64,000 nucleotides of DNA from Auanema rhodensis (taxonomy: Eukaryota; Nematoda; Chromadorea; Rhabditida; Rhabditidae), in assembly GCA_964057225.1 (NCBI GenBank), contig OZ059897.1, positions 10,354,001-10,418,000 on the forward strand, in the 5' to 3' direction. Positions 10,737 to 19,000 of this stretch are shown here, one piece after another. The notes beneath the pieces are model-generated. The model saw only the letters and a list, made by a program, of their open reading frames with translations. It had not been told where the DNA came from and made no database searches. Positions within the stretch are counted from its first letter, which is position 1. Each line of letters starts with the position of its first letter. The position numbers were made by a program, and so were the translations under genes.

Positions 10737-10767
10737 TTTTTTGTTTTGAAATTAAAATGCTATAAAA

Positions 10768-10771
10768 TTAT
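10768..10771. repeat. Target-site duplication of element A, left copy (TTAT)
   Basis: TTAT here and at 22846-22849 flanks the element. Removing the element plus one copy restores an unbroken array unit. Confidence 0.93.
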
Positions 10772-11137
10772 CGTTCCATTCGGAGACTCTATATATGTAA
10801 CTGCAGGGTTAGAGCCAGACCGACTAGAGGAATGAGGAATGGCACCGCCTTCCCTCATGCCCCTATTCGGGAGTTCGCCCCTTTGCAAGCCCATGGACGG
10901 TTTGCATCTAACTTAGTTAATCTTATATATTAGTCTTTGTCTTGTAAATGTAGTTTACTTTATCCTTGTGTTAATGTATTGTAATGATATTGTATTGTGT
11001 ATAATAAACCTATATATTTCCTTATCTTATGTAATCCTTATGCTCTGTTTCCATACCGCTACACTTATGGAATACTATACGCGTAGTTGAGCAGACTACA
11101 ATGGTCTGTTCAATATACGTAGGAGCATAATGGAACG
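10772..11137 (+). repeat. 5' LTR of element A (366 bp)
   Basis: It starts CGTTCC and ends GGAACG, a perfect 6-bp terminal inversion instead of the usual TG...CA. A TATATAT stretch lies near 10925 and AATAAA at 11003-11008. It is identical to the 3' LTR by eye. Confidence 0.94.
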
Positions 11138-11150
11138 TGGAGGTTCCACC
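11138..11150 (+). promoter_or_regulatory. Primer-binding site of element A (tRNA-Gln)
   Basis: TGGAGGTTCCACC begins at the base after the LTR and complements the last 13 nt of mature eukaryotic tRNA-Gln (ending CCA). Complementarity stops after 13 nt, unlike in element C, where it runs to 18 with one mismatch. Confidence 0.75.
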
Positions 11151-12104
11151 TCGAACTCATTTTTGTCGCAAAAACTCGCATAAAAAGTCCATATTTTGAT
11201 ATCTAAATTAAAACTTCCTCCACGGTTAGCAACATAATGAGGGCGCCAACTTGTATAAGGTGCAGGTACAAGGGATCTCTCTTTTAGAGAGCTAGGACTA
11301 CATAATTTTGAAATTTCACCCGCTGTCCCCACTCATAAAACCGTCTGAGTGTCCACCCTTATAATACCGTATCCTGCACCGCTTCTCTTGCATTTTTTTT
11401 TGAGGACGTTTGGATCGAAATAGGGGACAATTTCACCAAACGAAATTTTGATTACATTATTATTTGGCAACGAGGAGTTAGAATGAAATTTTGAAAGCGC
11501 ACAAAGTTTAATATTTTATTGTGGTCAGGACTAGAGATTTGAAAGTTAAATTCAGGCGTAAAAGAGCATGCTAACTAAATATTTTTGCGGGAGCCGTTAT
11601 TCGGTTTTTATTTTTTTTTTGATTGTGAGAATAGACCACACTAGTCCGAAAAATCCTGGCACAAATTTTATTGCCTGTCAGGTCATTTTGGCGAAAGCAC
11701 ATGGGCTACGGATGTTTTCTTCTCCGTAGAATGTGTCACCTTCCTCAGCTCATTTTTGTTGCTAACATCATAAGATATTCCCACACACCTACCGTAGTAT
11801 TCATATTGTAATATTCTATAAATTAGTAGAATGGTTTAAAGAAAAAAATTGCGTTTTATAAACGAGCTTTGGTCTCAGTCCATTAGTAAAATGAGCAATC
11901 TTTTTAAATATTCTCGGAATCTCATTAGCATGCCAAAATCATTCCGAAAAAGAATCGCCCACGGCTTTTAATAATAACGTGCACATGAGCCATTTTCCCA
12001 AGGCGCACGCACTCCTTCTTTATTAATAAGCTCGACCAAAGTTTGTGTTATGGAAAAAAAAAAAAAAGAGAGAGAGAACAAATGAGTGAAATTAAGTATT
12101 TATT
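11151..12104 (+). other. Leader of element A, first part
   Basis: I see no convincing gene on either strand. Short words (GTCCGAAAAATCCTG; TGTCACCTTCCTCA near 11744) are shared with the leader of element B, so this part is ancestral to both. A minus-strand open frame at 11096-11332 runs into the LTR and has no counterpart in B. Confidence 0.6.
12099..12104 (-). terminator. Poly(A) signal of the antisense gene
   Basis: AATAAA on the minus strand, 17 nt behind the stop codon of the antisense gene at 12121. Confidence 0.5.
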
Positions 12105-12120
12105 ATATATGAAACAATTG

Positions 12121-12654
12121 TTAAAAGCCCCATTTAAAATGCAACTGTCTCACAAATTCTATAGGCTGTGAGATGGGCTCATCGCTAGGCTCTAAATACT
12201 GCGAATACACCGAATCCGCAGAGGTCCTTAGCAATAAGCCCATAGGAGACTGTTCATAAAATAAATAAATTTTAAACAAAATTTTAGACATATAATCATA
12301 AAAATCATGAGACTTATGCTCATACCAATTCCAAGGGGATGCGACCAGATTTGGGTTTTCATACCAATGCGCGCACAAGTCGGTGAGGCACCATCGCCGG
12401 ATAGCTGCAACCTCATCCGCTATTTCCTGCATTAGGGAGAAGTTTACTAATCCCCTTCCCAGATAATGCATCTTTAAATCCTCAATAAACTAAAAATTCT
12501 TATTAAGATAACATGTTTCTTTGTTTTAACCAACCATCTTAATTATGTCTGGGTGCGGCCTATAAGCTAACACTTCGTCTTGATCATACAAGACGAGGTC
12601 AGCGTACAGCTTCCTCAAGACAAAAGTCATTCCCGATAGACCTTCATAAGCCAT
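12121..12654 (-). CDS. Antisense two-exon gene in the leader of element A, unknown protein of 162 residues
   Basis: Exon 1 (12654-12535) starts with ATG and codes for 40 residues. A 45-nt GT...AG intron (12534-12490; donor ATG|GTTGGT, T-rich acceptor ending TTTTTAG) joins it in phase 0 to exon 2 (12489-12121), which codes for 122 residues and a stop. Without splicing, exon 1 hits a stop two codons past the donor. The protein is acidic to neutral and rich in Trp, Tyr and Phe, with no signal peptide or long hydrophobic segment. I do not recognise it. An AATAAA lies 17 nt past the stop. The segment is absent from the otherwise similar leader of element B, which is about 520 bp shorter. Because the gene is antisense, its intron cannot be removed from the sense genomic RNA. 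Splicing is predicted only; exon 2 alone is open for 116 codons from an internal ATG. Confidence 0.55.
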
Positions 12655-12660
12655 TCTTTG

Positions 12661-13067
12661 ATTTATTTTTTTTTTTCAGCTCTACAAATATAAAGATTCT
12701 TATGCATAAAAAGGGGACATAAAACGACTGAAAATCTCTCTCATACTTTCAAGAATTCAATTAGAGTAAAGTATTAAGATTGAGGCTAGAAAGAGCGAAG
12801 ACCAAAAAAAATTTATAATTGATGAACATCTGTGAAATAGAATAAAGAAAAGAGAATACGGTAGATAGGCGGAGCCAGATCTCAGGCCAAGATTTTAAAA
12901 CTCTTTCTCATCTAATAACGATTCTCGGCGAAAGACGCCACGTCTCAATCTTCAAACGTTTCTTACTTTTCCTATAACCGACCCGAATTTCTTGTCACTC
13001 ATTCAACGTCAACATCCCCCATATAACGAAACACTCGCGGTTTTTCCGAACCAAGAGTGATTCCAAA
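12661..13067 (+). other. Leader of element A, last part, with conserved open frame before Gag
   Basis: After a T-rich tract (12662-12676) the sequence is unremarkable until 12978. From there the gag frame is already open and its translation (IPHITKHSRFF, then TKS, then KV) matches the same stretch in element B (IPHVTKHSRFF, then TKS, then KV). There is no in-frame ATG in it. Confidence 0.6.
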
Positions 13068-16000
13068 GTGGCACGAAGATACTCTTCGGCCGTCCCTGCT
13101 CTATACCCTTCTGAGTCCAGTGACGACATCGCAGTCGCCAGTCGAACCAGAAGCCGCACTCGACTCCTCAGTGTTCAGATTGAAGAGCCTGAACAAGAGG
13201 TAAAACCCAAAGTCGAGAAAACCTTCATTCCTCGAGAAGGCACGTATTCACCTCCGGACAACACCGAGGAGGACCCTGATTTCTATATTCAGGACTACAA
13301 TATTCAAACTTCAGCTTCAACTCCAAAGGTACACTCTTTTAAAAGTAATAAAAAGATTCAAAAAATTCAAAAACCAAAACAAATAACCTCTAATACTTCA
13401 CCAGCCACTCCCCACCTAAACTTATCAACTTTATCAGTTAATACTGATAACGATCTTGCATCTTCTTTTGAACTAACTCTAACACCGCAGGCATTTTCCA
13501 CTCCGATAGAAAACTCACAACTTAATAAAACCTCATCTCTCACTATTCGCAAATCACCCTTATCAGTTATCACTGATAAGCTTGATTCGAAAAAGCTTGA
13601 TTCTAAAAAAATTAATAAAAGAAAAACTAATACACCGCGTAGGCGCTCAACCTCTAATAATCCCGTAGAACCAAATCAGGAAATTACCGAAGTTTTGCCC
13701 TTATCACTAACTACTGATAAGTTCAAAAGTAAGAAATCTTTAACAGCTCGCTTAATAAAAGTTTTGAATTTGTCTCCAGGGGAGGTAACAACAGAACAAG
13801 TTGATAACTCTCTTCACGTATCCTCCAACCCAACCCTTAATAAGTCAGATAGCGCTATACCCAGCTCAAGCGTATCAATACATTCGACGCCTCAGGCAAC
13901 GAGTCGAATTATCAAACTCCCAGGGAAGCGGTTCTCCTCAGCCGCCCCTACCATTAGTTATCCAACATCTGGTAACTCGAAAAAGGGAGGTAAGAATTTA
14001 ACGGCGAGAAGCTCAGGCAGTAAAGGGATTACGTCATCTCGCACATACCCTGAGGATATACCAACCATGACGGAGACACCACGTCTTCCGGGAGCTGGTA
14101 AATCTACCATTGCGCACGCATTAAGCTCACCTTATTGCCCCATATACGACGGAAGTCGTAACTTTAGAGATTTCGTGGCAAAGTTTAATACCTTTTCTAA
14201 CGCCTTAGGCTTAGTGATGCCCGAAAGACTAACTATTTTACCATTACTATTGAAAAATGATAGAGCAGAGGAAGCTTATTTAGAGCTACCTGACAAGGTC
14301 AGAACTGCTGGACCTTGGGTTACCCTAATAGAAGAGTTAACATCCAAGCTGTGTCCCGAATACAATCAAGACCCTGCCCTTATCACACTTCAAAACAGCA
14401 CTCAAGGCGATTTATCAATTGATGGTTTTGCACAAACGTTAAGAAACCTCAGCTTAAATGCTTTCTCTAATAGTGATACTCATAAAGATCACATTCTGAG
14501 GTCCACATTTTTGAGAGGCTTGAAAAATACGATACGCCCAGGGGTAATTCGAGCAAAACCCAAAACTTTTGCTGAGGCTGTTGATAGTGCTCGCTGGGAG
14601 GAATCAATTGCAAACCAAGTAGCAGACCCTCAGGCGCTATTGGTTAACGCAATTGAAAGAACTTTCCCCCCGCGCAGAAACAATGGTGGGAGAGGTATGG
14701 CAAGAGGTTATCAATCTTTTAATAATAAAAATTATCAAAATTATAATAATTATAACAATTATCATCCAAACTTTCAAAACAATCAAAATTATCATAAATT
14801 TTCAAAAAATCAAAAAGGCTGGAATTTCCAAAACCCATTTGCTAGGAACCGCAATTTTGGTGACCGCGGTCGAAATTATCAGAATCAAAATCAAAATGGG
14901 TATCAAAGAAGCCATAATGCATCACAAAATCAAGAAATGAGCAATAATAGACAGAGAAATAACAGTACCTTTAGGGGAAATAACAACAATAGAGGCAGAG
15001 GTAGAGGCTCAAGAGTCAATAATTTGACTCTGATATCTCCTTTGACTTTAGCCGTAGCTTTATCAGTAATCTTATCACTGGTTACAACAGCTGAAGCATA
15101 CCAGCTATGTACTAAAGCTACTGGAGGAGCCCTTCTCCGTCCCCCATCTCTCCGAAAATGCTTATTACCACCAATAAAGCATATCTTACGAACAAAAGTT
15201 CATCTTTATACAAGGAATCAAACGGCACATGAATGGGATGCATGGAGATGCTCCAAAGAAATTCATAAAATGTGTATCAGAGACCTTTTGTTCCTTAGAG
15301 ATACCAATACAACGATAGCGAGAATTGAAAAGATACCAGCTGCAGAATGCAGACTGGCAGTGAGAGATAGAAGATGGAATTGGAGTGAATTAAAGAAGAT
15401 CGACAGCATAACATATGCAACTGACGAGCCTTCCTTCTCGCCAGGCCGATCTTTTAATAATGAGCTATGTGAAGAGAAAGCCAGATTGGTTATCGAAAGA
15501 GGGGTTATGACACGGATGCCAGATGAAACTATAATCTCCAATTTAATACTAAATACTGAAGGATGCTTAGCGCATCATGGAGAATGTGCATCAGATACCT
15601 CAATCATCATATGGGAGAAACAGCCTTATGAATATCGATGCAACTATATCGACATGAGTGAATATGATGTGATAATTGGAGACGGCATTATTCTGTTACC
15701 AACCACTCAATCAGCCCTTGTAATCGATCAAAAAGAGATACCGAAGCAAATATCTTCTTGTTTTAAACAGCCAATCTTCCACACCACAACTGGCAATTAC
15801 ATTCTCTTACCACAGTACCCAAATGACACCAATATCCATGTTTTAATAGAGAGAGAATATAAGAAACTTCCGGCGAAAAGAGATAAAAGAGCAATTGCGG
15901 AATGCACGGTTGAATTAAACAAGGAGTGGATACAAAAACAGGAAGATTTTGAAACTTTAATATTAAATATTTGTCCTTATCCTTTCTTACGACCGGTGAT

Positions 16001-19000
16001 GAGTAATCCTGGTATTTATCAGATAATACCGCTTATAAAGGCCAGACGAGCTGTCAACCCTTCATATTCAATTATTGACTGGGTTTCAGCACATCCCGAG
16101 AAGTTTTATTTCTTCTTAAGAAGTCCCGTATCTGATAAATCCATACAACGTTTCCTTCAAACATACGAAATACACGACCCTGAGGAAGCAATACTTTATT
16201 TTCTTGCGCAAAAGGAACTGGCAGCAACCACTCGCGGCGCTATACGGTATTTAACCTCACAACAATTATTAGAACAGATAGGTGACAGATTAACAGCACA
16301 CGAATTTGACGAAAAACTGCTAGAAAAAGACGGATCCTACCGTGAAAGAGCCGAAAGCATAGCGATGGAGTTAGCTTATACACCGGTAATATTTGAAAAC
16401 AATCTGTCGGTACCATCAAGGCAAGAGGTTTTAAAATCCTTTGTGAACATGCCGCCGATCCGACCAACTCTAACAACTGACAATGCTGATGAGCGTATAG
16501 TACTTAGAAACACTCTTTACTTATACCATAACTTGATGACATTGCGAGTAATAAGGCCAAATAAAACAGCAGCAGCCGTAGATGATGAAAAGTTCCGACA
16601 ATTAACAATCAATGTGCCAGATACCAACAAATTATATCGAGATAAAGATTCTAACTACGGTATATCGATAGGGCCCCACCCTCGCATTCAAAACCCAAGC
16701 GCAGATACACGCCAGCTACTTATAAAAACATTTTTACCACTGTTAGAGGATATTGAAACACCGCCTTATCTGACTAGAAGACTGTCATTAACGACAACAA
16801 CGGACAAACCCGCTTCACTAGTTCAGGAGACAACTAAAAGCCATACGACTCGGATTCCGACGACAACCACAGTTGAGACGACAACAGCCGCGATAACTAC
16901 GACTCTCTCGCCAACAACATTAGCAACAGTCACTGACACGGCGTCACGAATCTTAAGGAAACAAAGAACATCATCTCCACCCGTAGAAACCAGAGAAATT
17001 CAGGCTCAGGCAACGTATACAGCGTCAAAAGTGAACAACGAAATACAATTCAACCTCAACGTATCTCGCAGAATAGCTCAAGATCATCTACAATATACAA
17101 CAACACTCATACAAGAAGAGCTACAGAAACATTTCATGGAATCTTATGAATCCATATGTGAGATTCAAAATAGATACCTCGAGCTATGGCGTTCTATTTT
17201 ACACATAGAACCTACAATAGCAATGAGGACTATTTTAGGAAGAGAGGATATTGCAGCCCGTTTCGTAGGCAGCGATATAGTTCATGTTCATATATGCCTA
17301 CCTCTTCAACCTAAAGCTGTTTATCATAATCATAAGATCAATGATACATGCTATTTGGAAACACCAGTAATAACAGAAGATGAGAGATTATATTTTGCTG
17401 CTCCAGGATCAAGAGACTTATTAACACATGGAAAAGAGATAGATTGCGAACATGTACCCACAGATGTATACTATCAAAATGGAGAATGGATAAATATAAA
17501 TGGATCGGTTGAAGTAAAACCAATATCACTCTTTGATAAAGCGCAATACCACCAATTAACACCTTTAAAGTTCACAGGCGCTAACTTATACACCAATTTA
17601 TCATTGAGAGTTTACTCAATGTCAACAGCTATTGCATATGGAGCAAGTTTAGCATCCATACGACAGAACCATGTTTTACATACTATTCACAACGATCCAA
17701 AAATTACGTCCGCCTTTAATCTTTTGAAAAAGGGCAGTGACTATATCTCTAAAGCAGCTGAGTTCACAACTTCCGCCTGGACTAGCGTAAAGCAATTTCT
17801 AATAGGATCAATTGAGAGAACACTCATCTTCATAGGATCAATGGTTACGATTGCCGCAGTATTAATAATTCTTTTCGTTGTTGCTAAATTTTGGTTCTTC
17901 AGAGCCACTCCACTAACCGTAATGCATGTCCACGAAATAGATAATGAGCCCCCAAGCTATGAAGAAACATTGGAACTTGTAAGCCGCCCAGACCAACAGA
18001 TGCCAGATAACATCATGAAGCAATACTATCCTGCTTTAGTAACATTTATTCCAATCGCAATACCATTTGTTGCTTCTATTGTATCAGCGGAAACAAAGTT
18101 ACCATTAATATATATATCAGTTGAAGATAAACTGATTTTAGCTTTATGGGATTCAGGCTCATCAGTGTCATATGTTAGGCTCTCCACCCTCAAATATCTG
18201 AACATGGCCGAAAATGTCAAGAAGAGACATTTAGTAGCGATGGCAGCCAACAAGTCCACTTTCACATTTTATGGAAAGATAAATCTTGTAATTGAAATTG
18301 CCGGTTACGAGATCGAACACACCTTTTTGGTCTCAAACGATCATGACTGTCCTGCTCCCGCTTTAATTGGACTAGATTTCATGAAAGCGCTTGACAGCGA
18401 AAACATCGACGTCAGCCTTAAACCATCCAAGAAGAGGTTGGAGATTGGAAACAATGCCATCCCATTAATAGGAAACGAATCTATTAAGCATACGGAGATA
18501 ACTGTGAATATCATTAATTTAAGAACAAAAACATTAAAGCCTGATGAAGAGGCACCTATCCCAATAAAGACAGATAAACCACTAGAATCTAACGAAGTGG
18601 TTGTCTTAGGGGATAGTGGAAGCGCATTAAAATCATTATATCCAACTGCGTTTCGTGATACCAGTGGAGTATATGTTATGTTCCGTAACAATACCGATGA
18701 AACAATAGCTATGGAAGCTAATTCAGTCATCGGACAGGCAATAATTGGAGAAATTCCGGCTTGTGAACCCTTTAAGCATAAGCCAATTCTACCATATGTT
18801 CCGCCAGAGGCCGATTGGGAGAGTAAACTACCATATTTTCCAAGAGACTTCATAAAAGATCTTGATCTAGAGAATGCTGATCTCACGAAAGAAGAAAAAC
18901 ATGAGCTTACAAAAATAATTGAAAGCCATCGTGAGGCATTTCTTAACGAGGACAGGAAAATAGGCTTATTTAAAGGTCCTATAGAGCATACCATACCATT

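Larger units (their letters stand above)
3493..10771 (+). repeat. tRNA-His tandem array, block 1 (22 units)
   Basis: Units of 330 or 332 bp each hold one tRNA-His gene plus a spacer of about 258 bp. Two main kinds of sequence precede the tRNA. Y ends GTTGTAATATCG and gives 332-bp spacing; X ends TTTGTAATACCG and gives 330-bp spacing. Units 2-13 are repeated as 14-25 at an exact offset of 3,978 bp (12 units). Copy 7 versus 19 differ in a patch, which suggests gene conversion. The block is cut at both ends by retroelements. The last four bases (TTAT) are the target duplication of element A. Confidence 0.97.

Noticed and set aside
3493..10771. Regular repeats with intervening variable sequence, as in a CRISPR array
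   Set aside because: The conserved part is a tRNA-His gene and the spacers are themselves near-identical. The unit is 330 bp and the genome is eukaryotic.
11096..11332. Minus-strand frame of 78 codons at the A LTR/leader border
   Set aside because: It crosses the LTR boundary and primer site, has no codon signature and is absent from B.
14085..14115. LPGAGKST / LPGAGKTT in Gag looks like a P-loop
   Set aside because: The Walker A pattern needs a Gly four residues before the GK pair, which neither A nor B has. No Walker B context follows. Element C lacks it.
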